Assembly: GCA_000496235.1 (NCBI GenBank)
Contig: KI543231.1
Span: forward strand, 390,746-454,745
Direction: 5' to 3'
Origin: an uncultured archaeon A07HR60
GTDB lineage: Archaea; Halobacteriota; Halobacteria; Halobacteriales; Haloferacaceae
DNA: 64,000 bases
Shown: piece after piece, positions 45,114 through 54,249 of the stretch
Position numbering within the stretch: the stretch's first letter is position 1
How the letters are laid out: each line of letters starts with the position of its first letter
Position numbers and translations under genes: made by a program
Notes under the pieces: model-generated
What the model saw: the letters and a program-made list of their open reading frames with translations, nothing else
The model's database searches: none
Told to the model about the DNA's origin: nothing

Positions 45114-47411
45114 TTACTGCGGGCTGGGACCGCCGGAAGAGGCACCAGCAACGCCGCTGCCTTGTTGACCCTCCGGCAGGGCCGACCCGGTGATCGACTT
45201 CAGCCGGTCGACCAGTGAGTCCTTTTCGGGTTCACCTTCCAGCGCGATTTCCAGCACCTCGCTGATGTGTGACACGGGGATGACTTCGATCATCTCCTCG
45301 AATTCGTCTTCGATCATCACGTCCTGTTCGTTCGCCGCGGGAATGATGACACGCTTGCAACCAGCTTTCGCGGCTGCCTCGATCTTGTGGGTCACTCCGC
45401 CGACCGGGAGGACGTCCCCACGGACGGACAGTGATCCGGTCATCGCCATCGTCTGGTCGACACCCACTCCTTCGAGTGCCGAAATGACGGCGGTAGCGAC
45501 CGTGATCGATGCTGAGTCACCGTCCACACCCTGTTGTCCCGTCTGGACGAACTGGATGTGGATATCCTTCTCCGTGATGTTCTCGTCAGAGAACTTCTTG
45601 ATGATGGCGGAGACGTTCTGCACCGACTCCTCGGCCATCTCTTTCAGCTGCCCGGTGGCGATCACCTGGCCGGGCCCCTGAGAGGGAGTGATCTCTGCCA
45701 TGACTGGCAGCATGATCCCGGAGTCTTCTCCCATGACTGCAAGACCGTTGACGCGACCGACCACGTGTCCGTCGGACACTTGCAGTTCGTAGTCTTTCCG
45801 CCGCTCGATGTAGTCGTCGGCAAGTTGCTGTTCGATCGACCGTGACCGGCCCTTCGCTTGGAGCACGTGGTCGCGGTTGGTGTAGTCAGCGTCCTCGCCA
45901 CGGGCGATGTCGCCCGCCACACGAACGAGCCCACCGAGTTCGCGGAACAGCAGTGTGAGCTGTCCTTTCCGTCCGGAGCGTCGCTTCGCTTCGAGGATGA
46001 GCTCCTCGATTGCTTCGGCGGTGAACTCCGGCAGGCGGCCATCGTTCGAGACCTCCTGTGCGACGAAACGTGCGTACTTGCGCCGCATTTCCGGGGTGTC
46101 ATCGATGGTGTCGTCCATGTACACCTCGTACCCGTATCCTTTGATCCGGGATCGAAGTGCCGGGTGCATGTTCTCCATGGCATCCAGATTCCCGGCAGCG
46201 ATCATCACGAAGTCTGTCGGAACCGCTTCCGTCTGGACCATCGCACCTGAAGACCGCTCTGACTGACCGGTAATAGAGAATTCACCCTCCTGAATCGCGG
46301 TCATCAGCTTCTGCTGTGACCGGATGTCCAGCGTGTTGATTTCGTCCACGTACAGCACGCCCTTGTTGGACTTGTGGATAGCACCGGCTTCAACACGGTC
46401 GTGAGACGGCGTCTCCATTCCGCCCGACTGGAATGGGTCGTGCCGAACGTCGCCCAGCAGTGCGCCGGCGTGGGCACCGGTCGCGTCTCTGAACGGCGCC
46501 GTCGTCGTGTCAGCGTTGTTCACCAGCAGGTTCGGCACCATCGCGTCCGAGCCACGTGAGGCGTACTTGAACGCGAGGTAGACGATCCCGGCTGCGAGGA
46601 TACCGAGGAGGATCTGACCGGCGATGATCAGGGCGTATCCCAGCACCACCGCAATGATGATCCACATGAGGAACGACCGCATCTGATTTCGCTTGCGGGC
46701 TTCCTCTTTGTGTGCCTCGACGATTTGCTCGCCTTTCCCGGCTGGGACCGTCCGGCTTTTGGGTTTGTTTCCGTCGTCGGGATTGTGATAGATCAGGACG
46801 TCCTGTAGCTCCTCTTTGGGGAGCAACTCTGACATCGCTTTCGCCAGCATCGACTTCCCGGTTCCCGGGGAGCCAATCATCATCACGTGCCGACGCTGTT
46901 TGGCCGCCTTGATGATCACGTCACGGGCGTGTTCCTGCCCAATCACCTGATCGACAAGCCGGTCCGGAATCGAGATATCCTCGGTGGAATCGATCTGCAG
47001 CCCTCCGAGAAGGTCGTCCTCGTCGGGGTCGTCCGCGATATTTGCCCCGTGAACTTCGACCGTACTGCCGAGTTCTTCGATATCGCCGATCGAGCCGTCT
47101 TCACTGGAGCTGTCGGCATCGGCGCCGAGCCCAGCCTCGGGATCTGGCGTTTCCCCGTTGTCCGGGGTGATTTTGTCTTCCCAGATGTCGCCTGCATTCT
47201 CTGGGTATGGTTCCTCATCGGTGGATTCGGCCGCCTCGTCGTGTCCCTCGGGGCCATCCGCGTTGTCTGACGGCCCCTGAGCGTCAGCCTGCTCGACTGA
47301 TCGCTCGTGATCAGGGGAACCGCTCGAGGGGGAATCCTCGTTAGACGCGTCGCTCCCACCGTCTGACGCTTGCTCGTGGGAACGCTCGCTGTTGTCCTTC
47401 TCGTTGCTCAT
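45114..47411 (-). CDS. lonB: LonB-type membrane-bound ATP-dependent protease
   Basis: A 765-residue archaeal Lon. An acidic, Ser/Glu/Asp-rich N-terminal extension (~140 residues) precedes the AAA+ module, which has Walker A in GSPGTGKSMLAKAM and Walker B in VLYVDEINTL. Two helices at roughly 250-290 (MWIIIAVVLGYALIIAGQIL) anchor it to the membrane. The proteolytic domain carries Ser in GDSASITVATAV and the Lys in AGCKRVIIP, the Ser-Lys dyad. In Haloferax, LonB is essential and controls carotenoid synthesis through phytoene synthase turnover; a link to the crtI at 12.4 kb is only an analogy. It is first in the lonB-CPBP operon. Confidence 0.94.
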   Translation of the reverse strand: MSNEKDNSERSHEQASDGGSDASNEDSPSSGSPDHERSVEQADAQGPSDNADGPEGHDEAAESTDEEPYPENAGDIWEDKITPDNGETPDPEAGLGADADSSSEDGSIGDIEELGSTVEVHGANIADDPDEDDLLGGLQIDSTEDISIPDRLVDQVIGQEHARDVIIKAAKQRRHVMMIGSPGTGKSMLAKAMSELLPKEELQDVLIYHNPDDGNKPKSRTVPAGKGEQIVEAHKEEARKRNQMRSFLMWIIIAVVLGYALIIAGQILLGILAAGIVYLAFKYASRGSDAMVPNLLVNNADTTTAPFRDATGAHAGALLGDVRHDPFQSGGMETPSHDRVEAGAIHKSNKGVLYVDEINTLDIRSQQKLMTAIQEGEFSITGQSERSSGAMVQTEAVPTDFVMIAAGNLDAMENMHPALRSRIKGYGYEVYMDDTIDDTPEMRRKYARFVAQEVSNDGRLPEFTAEAIEELILEAKRRSGRKGQLTLLFRELGGLVRVAGDIARGEDADYTNRDHVLQAKGRSRSIEQQLADDYIERRKDYELQVSDGHVVGRVNGLAVMGEDSGIMLPVMAEITPSQGPGQVIATGQLKEMAEESVQNVSAIIKKFSDENITEKDIHIQFVQTGQQGVDGDSASITVATAVISALEGVGVDQTMAMTGSLSVRGDVLPVGGVTHKIEAAAKAGCKRVIIPAANEQDVMIEDEFEEMIEVIPVSHISEVLEIALEGEPEKDSLVDRLKSITGSALPEGQQGSGVAGASSGGPSPQ

Positions 47412-47581
47412 AGAATCGAGTATCGCTAGGAACAGAGAGGGTTCCGCTACTGATATACTTTCTCCTGGGCCCGCGAGACCACCCCCTGCCTAATCCGGCG
47501 GATTCACCGCCTCTACCGTACGGAATCAACTCAGCGCGTATCTCGTCGGGTTTATAAATTGAGCAAGAGTAGTGAATTCAC

Positions 47582-48184
47582 ATGCGGGGTTTCTATATCG
47601 GCCGGTTCCAGCCATACCACAATGGGCATCATCATATGGTCGAGGAAATCGTCGATGAGGTCGACGAACTGGTGTTGGGGATAGGGAGTGCAGGCGATTC
47701 TCACACGACGCACAACCCGTTCACGGCCGGCGAACGGCTGATGATGGTCACCAAGTCCCTCCAGCAGTTCGACGTGACCAGTTATGTAGTCCCCATCGAA
47801 GATATCAATCGCAACTCTGTCTGGGTGTCTCACGTCGAGAGTATGTCCCCAGCATTCGACGTGGCATACTCCAATAATCCACTCGTCATCAGATTGTTCT
47901 CCGAGGCCGGCGTGGACGTGCGCCGATCCCCGATGTTCCGCCGGGAAGTCCTCGAAGGGACCGAACTCCGTGAGCGAATCATTCACGACCGCTCCTGGGA
48001 GCAACTCGTCCCCGAACCAGTGTCGGAAGTGATCACCGAGATTGATGGCGCCGAGCGGATCCGCCGGATTGCCGATACCGACGCCAACAGCGGCAGTGCT
48101 GAAGATATGGGGACTGACACCACAAGCGAGGGTGCGAGTGGGAGTATCCCGGAAACCCCTGGCAACGTGAGTAACAGAGAGTGA
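47582..48184 (+). CDS. nadM: Nicotinamide-nucleotide adenylyltransferase
   Basis: A 200-residue archaeal NMN adenylyltransferase that makes NAD+ from NMN and ATP. The N-terminal GRFQPYHNGHHHMV carries the HxGH-type nucleotidyltransferase motif, and the later ISSx-like region is in the FRREVLEGTELRERI stretch. The last ~45 residues are Ser/Thr/Gly-rich and not part of the fold. A TATA-like TTTATAAATT (47550-47559) lies about 25 bases before the ATG, so the mRNA is leaderless. The SAM hydroxide adenosyltransferase gene follows 157 bases downstream with its own promoter. Confidence 0.93.
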   Translation: MRGFYIGRFQPYHNGHHHMVEEIVDEVDELVLGIGSAGDSHTTHNPFTAGERLMMVTKSLQQFDVTSYVVPIEDINRNSVWVSHVESMSPAFDVAYSNNPLVIRLFSEAGVDVRRSPMFRREVLEGTELRERIIHDRSWEQLVPEPVSEVITEIDGAERIRRIADTDANSGSAEDMGTDTTSEGASGSIPETPGNVSNRE

Positions 48185-48341
48185 GGGAGTCGCCCGGCAT
48201 CCTCCAAGACTGGCTTCAACTCCTCGCAGTGCAGACCACCGATGACGACACAGCTCCGGCTAGCCTTCTCGTCGGCTCCGTGCGACGGGGCTGCCCCAGA
48301 AACGCCGCGATACTTTTTGACTTACTGCGTTCATCATAGGT

Positions 48342-49166
48342 ATGATCACGCTCGCCAGCGACTTCGGCACGCCCTATCCTGCCGCGATGCGCGGAGTGAT
48401 TTTCCGACGCACGGAGGCGCAGATTGTTGATATCTCCCACGACCTACCCGCTCACGACCCTCGAGCGGCTGCCTTCTGGCTTCGATTCCTTCTCCCGGAA
48501 TACCCCCCGGCAGTCCACTGTGCGATCGTGGACCCTGGTGTCGGGACCGACCGTGACGCGGTCGTGTTCCGAGCCGACGGACATGCGATTATTGCGCCTG
48601 ACAACGGACTGGCGTATCCAACTGCCAGAGCGCTCGCACTTGGCGAACGGGCAAGCGCGAGTCACGTGGCCGATGACGGCCGAGAACGAGACACTCACGC
48701 CCTCGATGACATCGGTATCGAGGTGTTTCGGCTTAGCACTCTCGACCCGGCCTCGACGACGTTCCACGGTCGTGACGTGTTCGCGCCCCTGGCCGCGCAA
48801 GTTCACGAGACCGGGGTGGGCGTGTTAGAGACAATCGACCGACTCGAGCCGGCACCGGACCCGATTCGTATGACGCTCCCAGATGCGATCGTGAGCGACG
48901 ACACTCTCGCGCGCGGACGAGTGATTACCACGGATGACTTCGGCAATGTCATTACCAATATCCTCGGGAAGGTGATCCCGGATGTGGATCACGTGACTGT
49001 GAACAGCGAGCGTGTCCCCTTTGGCGACACCTTCGCTGCAGTCCAGCCGGGTGACCAAGTCGTCGTCATCGGGAGTCATGGCTATCTCGAGTGTGACGTA
49101 CGCGAGGGAGATGGGAGCGACGCGTTCGATCTCACACCGACCGACTCAGTCACTGTTCGGTTTTAA
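48342..49166 (+). CDS. SAM hydroxide adenosyltransferase (DUF62 family)
   Basis: A 274-residue SAM-dependent enzyme of the DUF62 family, which hydrolyses S-adenosylmethionine to adenosine and methionine using water or hydroxide. The N-terminal half shows TLASDFGTPYPAAMRGV and the catalytic region DPGVGTDRDAVVFRADGHAIIAPDNG; the C-terminal half has RGRVITTDDFGNVITNI and VVIGSHGYLECDV. It could also act on other SAM analogues, as the related fluorinases and chlorinases do, but no halide-binding loop is evident. A TATA-like ACTTTTTGAC lies about 28 bases before the ATG. It follows nadM, a common haloarchaeal neighbour. Confidence 0.88.
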   Translation: MITLASDFGTPYPAAMRGVIFRRTEAQIVDISHDLPAHDPRAAAFWLRFLLPEYPPAVHCAIVDPGVGTDRDAVVFRADGHAIIAPDNGLAYPTARALALGERASASHVADDGRERDTHALDDIGIEVFRLSTLDPASTTFHGRDVFAPLAAQVHETGVGVLETIDRLEPAPDPIRMTLPDAIVSDDTLARGRVITTDDFGNVITNILGKVIPDVDHVTVNSERVPFGDTFAAVQPGDQVVVIGSHGYLECDVREGDGSDAFDLTPTDSVTVRF

Positions 49167-49504
49167 TCGCCTTTCGACAAGTCGGCGACCTGATCACTGG
49201 GCCAGTGTCTCGGCGCGCCAGTCGCCAGCTCCTGGCGCGACTATGATGGCTAACACCGGACCCGACGATGACCGGTCAGAGCAGTGTCGAGGGTGACAAT
49301 GCTGGATGGAGCAGTGAGGCGATGTTTGTGGATCTGGCTTACTCGGAGTGGGGACCGGGACTGCGAAGAACGTGCCGCTGACGCGTGGTGTTGCGTAGTC
49401 TCGCGTAAACCAACTCGGGGTCACGCTGGAAGTGCCGATCCTGCTCTGTCCGTGAACAGTATGTACCGATACGCCCATGTGGGCGTGGTGGGATCTCACG
49501 GTGA
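49167..49504. other. Intergenic region with a hairpin
   Basis: CGCGCCAG (49214-49221) and CTGGCGCG (49232-49239) form an 8-bp stem about 50 bases past the SAM adenosyltransferase stop, a possible transcript end. The remaining bases hold no recognised gene. Confidence 0.45.
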
Positions 49505-50332
49505 ATGCTGGAACTGGAACACGGGTTCCGGGTGGTGGACGTTCACGCGCGGCTAAACCCCGATCAGGAAGCCGTGGAGACTCTGGGACGGGACATCACC
49601 CCCGAACTGCTGGAACGCGAAATGCACCAGGCCGGAATCGTTCGGTCAGCAGTTTCACCTGGGCCACAGCCAGCTGGCGAAAGTTACCTCCGAGAGAATA
49701 ACGCCGTCGCCCGACTCAGCGTCGACCGTCCGTTTATCACTTTCGCCCGGGTCAATGGTCCACGCAGCCCCGGTAACGACCCGGTTTCCTGGCTCCGGAA
49801 TTTCCGTGTCGAGCGCGATGATCACCACACACGTCCGGACGATATCGAGCAGTACTCCTACGACGACCGATTCCACGGATTCCTTCTCGTCCCAGAATAC
49901 GACGGACTGCCCGATGAGGAGGTTGTGGCCGCGCTCGATCGGGCGGCCGCACCGCTGATAGTGCACGGCGGTCCCGAATTTCCCCCGCAAGCGGCTGCGG
50001 AAACCCTGCTAGGGTACGATTTCCCCGTGATCCTCGCCAGTTTCGGTGGCTCCGCCATATGCACGGAACTCATGGACGAGTCGCTCCGCTTACTCGACCA
50101 GTACGACCGTCTGTACCTCGACACCAGCTACGTCCGCTATCGTGACTACCTCGAACGCGGTCTTCTCGAACACCCTGATAGAGTGGTGTTCGGCAGTGGT
50201 GCACCAGACACCCACCCGAATGTCGGAGTGATGGAGATCCTCACGCTTGATGTCTCGGAAGATCTTCTACAACGCGTCTTCACGAAAAACGCTACCCGGC
50301 TGATCCCTGGCCTCGGTTCTGGTAACGCTTAA
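49505..50332 (+). CDS. Amidohydrolase-2-like TIM-barrel protein
   Basis: A 275-residue protein resembling the amidohydrolase-2 family. The N-terminal strand reads VVDVHARL, where an active metal enzyme would have HxH; here the second His is replaced by Arg. Further barrel segments are PLIVHGGPEF (His after the fourth strand), VILASFGGS, LYLDTSYVRY and FGSGAPDTHPN (terminal Asp region). The FGSGAPDTHP motif is typical of the family. Loss of one metal ligand suggests a mononuclear or inactive form. Start ATG 49505. It is a single gene with no known partners nearby. Confidence 0.78.
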   Translation: MLELEHGFRVVDVHARLNPDQEAVETLGRDITPELLEREMHQAGIVRSAVSPGPQPAGESYLRENNAVARLSVDRPFITFARVNGPRSPGNDPVSWLRNFRVERDDHHTRPDDIEQYSYDDRFHGFLLVPEYDGLPDEEVVAALDRAAAPLIVHGGPEFPPQAAAETLLGYDFPVILASFGGSAICTELMDESLRLLDQYDRLYLDTSYVRYRDYLERGLLEHPDRVVFGSGAPDTHPNVGVMEILTLDVSEDLLQRVFTKNATRLIPGLGSGNA

Positions 50333-50539
50333 CGGCTCCACGCCAGTGACTCCTGACATGACTTATCTGACGATCTGCCCTATGCTCGGATATCACGTCG
50401 ATAGCACGATCAGCGGTGTCCGGCCACACTAGGTGGCCGTATCGTCACACTCGTGGACGCGCGAGTATGAATGATGATTGCCCGCATCCGAGTCAGAAGA
50501 CCGTATTGAGTGCATCAGCGGCCTCTTTCAACTCGAATA

Positions 50540-51463
50540 TCAGGCATTCGACGCGATATCGGGTTCGCGTCTCTCGCGCAAGTCGTAGCGCGCCACAGCC
50601 CGGTCTTCCCGTGTCGAGACCCCGTTGGGATTCCGGCAGGGGGTTCGGTCTCGAGCTCTGGCAACCAGGCCATCGGACATGCCAGTGCTGAACCCCGTCA
50701 CAATATCTCGGCCGTTTCCGAACCACGTAGTCGGGGCTGCATCACCCGAAAGCACGTCTTTAGCGACTGACATCGCGTCTCCGGTGGCCTGTGACACGAG
50801 CCGTCGCAGAACCGTTGGCCGGAGACCGTGGCTCTTGACCGCTCGATACGCGAGGGCACGATACTTCCACCCCCAGTCGTTCGGGTCTTCCCCTGGCTCC
50901 TGCGTGACACACATCCCAGGTTCCCACGCCACGTCGATTCCCATTTGTGCCAGTCTGTGGGCTGCATCACGTGCCCCACCAGTGACGAGATACTCGTCGA
51001 AGCCGTCTAACTGCTCCAAGATATCTATCTGAAAGGCCACGTTCCCGCCGTTGAAATAATCCACCTCGTGGCCGGCGATCTGTTCGACCTCTTGGGTTTC
51101 TGTCGTGTGACCGCCCTTCACTTCACGATGGGCCGGCCCGGTGACTACGGGGGCACTTTCGAGTCCAGCTCGGAGACTTGCGAGCCAGTCACTGCTGACA
51201 CGGTTGAAAAAATCCACAAAGGCGACAACCTCACCGCTCGCTAACTCCAGACCTGCGTTACGAGCGACGTTGACTGTCCGCTCAGAAATCTCAACCAGAA
51301 TATCGACGTCGTTCCGCTCTCGCACCATCCCGGTCGTACCGTCTGCAGAAGGCCCATTTGCGACGATCACCTCCGCATCTGGAACGTGAGCGGCGAGAGC
51401 GTCAAGCCCCGCCGACAGCCGATCCCGACCGTTGAGCGTCGGGACCACTACCGAGATATTCAT
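50540..51463 (-). CDS. Family 2 glycosyltransferase
   Basis: A 307-residue GT-A enzyme. The N-terminal ISVVVPTLNGRDRLSAGL, then AEVIVANGPSADGT, and the sugar-nucleotide region ARNAGLELASGEVVAFVDFFNRV are characteristic. The usual DxD metal motif appears as VDFFN, so metal binding may be altered. The YFNGGNVAFQIDILEQLDGF block is the acceptor-side motif. The substrate is unknown. The start is ATG 51463 (MNISVVVPTLN); a TATA-like TTTTAATT lies ~25 bases upstream, so the upstream in-frame start at 51487 is excluded. It is divergent from the DUF3179 lipoprotein gene with 176 bases between. Confidence 0.85.
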   Translation of the reverse strand: MNISVVVPTLNGRDRLSAGLDALAAHVPDAEVIVANGPSADGTTGMVRERNDVDILVEISERTVNVARNAGLELASGEVVAFVDFFNRVSSDWLASLRAGLESAPVVTGPAHREVKGGHTTETQEVEQIAGHEVDYFNGGNVAFQIDILEQLDGFDEYLVTGGARDAAHRLAQMGIDVAWEPGMCVTQEPGEDPNDWGWKYRALAYRAVKSHGLRPTVLRRLVSQATGDAMSVAKDVLSGDAAPTTWFGNGRDIVTGFSTGMSDGLVARARDRTPCRNPNGVSTREDRAVARYDLRERREPDIASNA

Positions 51464-51639
51464 ATATATAGACAAATCGCCGAGCAATTAAAACCTACCC
51501 ACAAGACTCTCTCGTCTCCGTTCGGCATGCTTCGAACGACTATCACCCTGATGAGACATCGCGATAGTCATCTCCATGTGTCATTCTCACACACAACAGG
51601 CAGGCGTTTTAGTCTATATCTCTTTTTCACATATCTATA

Positions 51640-52947
51640 ATGAAAGACGAGACCCGTCGCCGGCTTCTGACTGCGGCCGCCGGTGCGGGTGCCATCGCAA
51701 CTGCCGGCTGTCTCGATACGACGGATGAGTCCACAGATCAATCCGACTCTTCCGGCGGGGCTGCAGACAAGGCCGAATCCACGGGTCAAAACGATGTCGA
51801 GAGTTCACCCAGCGAGACAGCCGCTCTGCAGGTGGATCTTGGTGTCCCCTGTGGAGACACCGAGGGTGAAATTGCTCTGTCGGGCGGCCGCCCACCCACC
51901 GAGCTGAACGGCGTCACCGGCGAATCTACGGCTACCTACGACGACGGTGAACTCCCACTGCGCACCGAGTCACTCCACGTAGGTCACAGCCTGTCGACGT
52001 TTTCTGCGGGTGATATTAGCGGCGGCGTCTCTCACGACGGGATCCCCTCGATTGACAAGCCATCTTTCTTACGTGCCGGGTCGGTCTCACTGCCGCCGTG
52101 TGAACGGATAATCGGCGTCGAAATCGACGGCGACGTGCGGGCGTATCCTCAGCGAGTCCTCGTCAGTCACGAGATTGTGAATGACGTCGTAGGCGGTGAA
52201 CCGGTTGCGGTGACATACTGTCCGCTGACAGGCACGGCTCAGGGGTTCTACCGTGGCGGGACGGAATTCGGCGTGTCCGGGCAACTGGTCAACTCTAACC
52301 TGATCATGTGGGACCACGAGCGCGATGTCCGTTGGCCCCAGATCGGCGCAACCGCGACTGAGGTCGGTAATCAGCGCGACGCTGGACCCGACGCCAAAAC
52401 GCTCGTTGGTGAGTCACTCCAGGAATTTGACGTCACGTGGACGACGTGGGGGCGGTGGGAACGCCGTCATCCCGACACGCTCGTGATGAGTACCGACACT
52501 GGTCGGGCAGCCAACTACAACAGAGACCCGTACGGCTCATACACGCCTGTCTCTGGTCACTACGCTGTGGGTGAACCGCGGGCTCCGTCTTTCCCCTTAC
52601 TGGTCGAAGACGGAGTCGAGCAGGCCAAACGAGTGGTGATCGGTGCGCGGACGCCTGACGGCGCCGTAGCGTTTGACAAGCGCCGGCTCTTAGAAAGCTC
52701 CGTCCTCACCGGGTTCTCGGGTGACACCCGCCTCGTCGCTGTTGCAGACGACGGACTCGCGACGGGACACATCTACCGTGCCCCAAAGGGAACCACCGTC
52801 CAGGCCGTGGACGATGGCTATCAGGTAGACGGTGAGACGGCGTCTCCGGGCCAGCTGCCACTGGAGTCCGTCGTATCGATCGACGCCATGTGGTTTTCCT
52901 GGCTCGGATTCTACCCGGAAACTACTGTAATCGGACTGGAGTTATGA
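51640..52947 (+). CDS. DUF3179 Tat-exported lipoprotein
   Basis: A 435-residue protein. The N-terminus is a Tat signal with a twin arginine (RRRLLTAAAG) and a lipobox ending at Cys24 (TAGC), followed by a Ser/Asp-rich tether. Residues ~100-430 are the DUF3179 domain: ISGGVSHDGIPSIDKPSFL, VRAYPQRVLVSHEIVNDVVGG, the Cys motif TYCPLTGTAQGF, FGVSGQLVNSNLIMWDH, and FDVTWTTWGRW. Compared with the paralogue at 28087, the second Cys of CPLCG is replaced by Thr. It is probably anchored on the outside of the cell membrane. The stop overlaps the start of the next membrane protein (ATGA), so the two are coupled. Function unknown. Confidence 0.88.
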   Translation: MKDETRRRLLTAAAGAGAIATAGCLDTTDESTDQSDSSGGAADKAESTGQNDVESSPSETAALQVDLGVPCGDTEGEIALSGGRPPTELNGVTGESTATYDDGELPLRTESLHVGHSLSTFSAGDISGGVSHDGIPSIDKPSFLRAGSVSLPPCERIIGVEIDGDVRAYPQRVLVSHEIVNDVVGGEPVAVTYCPLTGTAQGFYRGGTEFGVSGQLVNSNLIMWDHERDVRWPQIGATATEVGNQRDAGPDAKTLVGESLQEFDVTWTTWGRWERRHPDTLVMSTDTGRAANYNRDPYGSYTPVSGHYAVGEPRAPSFPLLVEDGVEQAKRVVIGARTPDGAVAFDKRRLLESSVLTGFSGDTRLVAVADDGLATGHIYRAPKGTTVQAVDDGYQVDGETASPGQLPLESVVSIDAMWFSWLGFYPETTVIGLEL

Positions 52948-53573
52948 GCGCTGACCAACGGAGTGATGCAGGCCGAGTTCAGCCACGCTCTAGTTTCGCC
53001 GGCAAACTCCGGGGACTGCTGAATCGGACGATGGCCGCAATTCGTGGGGCCCTCGCCAGACGAGATGGATTATCGGTGTTTCTCGGTATCGCTATTTTGT
53101 ATCTTCTCACCTATCTGTGGGGACTTCGCCAGCTCACCGCCTCTGGGCGAGGTGGGTTCGACTTGTTCCTCGTCGAGGCACCGCTCGCGACGATGGTCTC
53201 TCAACAGTCGACGTTCGTGTTCCAGCCAATCGCCAAGGTCGTGGCTGGACCGCTGCTAATCCTGGTGAGCCCAGTCAATGTGGCGCTCGGGATTGTGCTG
53301 GGGGTGTTGGTTGGCTCGAATCTGGCGGTTTCGCTGGTCGCCTGGCGGGGCCCCTCGGCCTGTCGGCTCGGTGCTGGAGCGGGCGTCACGGCCGGCGTTC
53401 CTGGCCTTTTGTCCGGGTTCGCCTGTTGTGGACCTCAAATCCTGGTCGTGACGGGCCTGCAAGCATCCGCTGGCGTAATCGCCGCGGCACAATGGCTAGT
53501 GCCTGTTGCCGTGATGCTGCTGATCGGCACACTACTGTGGGTGGGAAATCAAGTCCCACTTCGGTCGTCCTGA
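52944..53573 (+). CDS. Membrane protein coupled to the DUF3179 lipoprotein
   Basis: A 209-residue protein with about five transmembrane helices (around 40-58, 85-110, 115-135, 145-165 and 180-200). Two motifs stand out: GLLSGFACCGPQILVV, with adjacent cysteines in a helix, and PSACRLG in the loop before it. Paired cysteines in a membrane segment are reminiscent of metal or redox transporters, but I can name no family. The ATG at 52944 overlaps the DUF3179 stop by 4 bases, so the two proteins probably work together. There is a ribosome-coupled start and no separate promoter. Confidence 0.72.
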   Translation: MSADQRSDAGRVQPRSSFAGKLRGLLNRTMAAIRGALARRDGLSVFLGIAILYLLTYLWGLRQLTASGRGGFDLFLVEAPLATMVSQQSTFVFQPIAKVVAGPLLILVSPVNVALGIVLGVLVGSNLAVSLVAWRGPSACRLGAGAGVTAGVPGLLSGFACCGPQILVVTGLQASAGVIAAAQWLVPVAVMLLIGTLLWVGNQVPLRSS

Positions 53574-53872
53574 CCAGGCCCATATGATGCCTTGCGCCAG
53601 ACGAGCCCTTTCGGCTCAGACACAGACTATCAGGCTGGACGAGTCCAGGCCGTCGTTTGACTGGTCACCGGTCACGTCGGCCGAGTCTATGACCGGGTGA
53701 GTTTCACAAATCCGTTGTGAGCCCGGATCTCCGCGGACACGCAGGATTCAATCGCTCATCGTGAACTGTCGGTTGAATTCGGCTATGTCGGCGACTACAG
53801 AACAGCATAATTCGTCTCGGAACGAGTGATTTCGGGATCAGAAAGGAAACCCACGGCAATCACCACTACAAC
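53574..53872. other. Convergent intergenic region, nothing recognised
   Basis: Three hundred bases between the coupled membrane protein gene and the HTH gene, which converge. I see no frame, promoter or structure worth naming. Confidence 0.5.
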
Positions 53873-54145
53873 CTATTTATTGAGGAAATACACCTGTTTG
53901 CGGGCGTCTCTGAAACTGTATCGTGACTCGACGAGACTCGTTTCCTCAAGTCGGTTGAGTGCGTATCGAACTGTGCGGTCTGGAAGCAGACTCTCCTCGG
54001 CGAGTTCGCCCTGTGACAGCGGGTCATCGATTTCCAGCACTTTAGCGACTAACTTCGCGCTCGGGGGGAGGTCACGCAGACGGTCACGAAACTCTGTTTC
54101 TGACAGTGTGTTCTCGTTTGCTATGTCCGCAGGGCTCGTACTCAT
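53873..54145 (-). CDS. Small MarR/TrmB-like winged-helix regulator
   Basis: A 90-residue DNA-binding protein consisting of a single winged helix: EFRDRLRDLPPSAKLVAKVL, the recognition-helix segment LAEESLLPDRTVRYALNRLEE, and the wing LVESRYSFRDARKQVYFL. It is a short, conserved-looking haloarchaeal regulator. The start is ATG 54145 (MSTSPADIANEN), about 22-26 bases after a TATA-like GTTTAAGA; the in-frame start at 54178 lies at the promoter. Short palindromes (ACATATGT at 54184-54191 and ATGTG-T-CACAT at 54188-54198) lie just upstream of the TATA element and could be operator sites for autoregulation. Confidence 0.82.
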   Translation of the reverse strand: MSTSPADIANENTLSETEFRDRLRDLPPSAKLVAKVLEIDDPLSQGELAEESLLPDRTVRYALNRLEETSLVESRYSFRDARKQVYFLNK

Positions 54146-54183
54146 GTGTGATTCAAACCTGAATTGACTCTTAAACATTCGCT

Positions 54184-54198
54184 ACATATGTGTCACAT
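54184..54198. promoter_or_regulatory. Overlapping palindromes upstream of the HTH promoter
   Basis: ACATATGT (54184-54191) and ATGTG-T-CACAT (54188-54198) overlap just before the TATA region of the 53873-54145 regulator. Their position suits an autoregulatory operator. Confidence 0.35.
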
Positions 54199-54249
54199 TT
54201 CCTGTAGGTATATTAGGGCCCTATTACGCGGATATATGACGGTAGTCGC

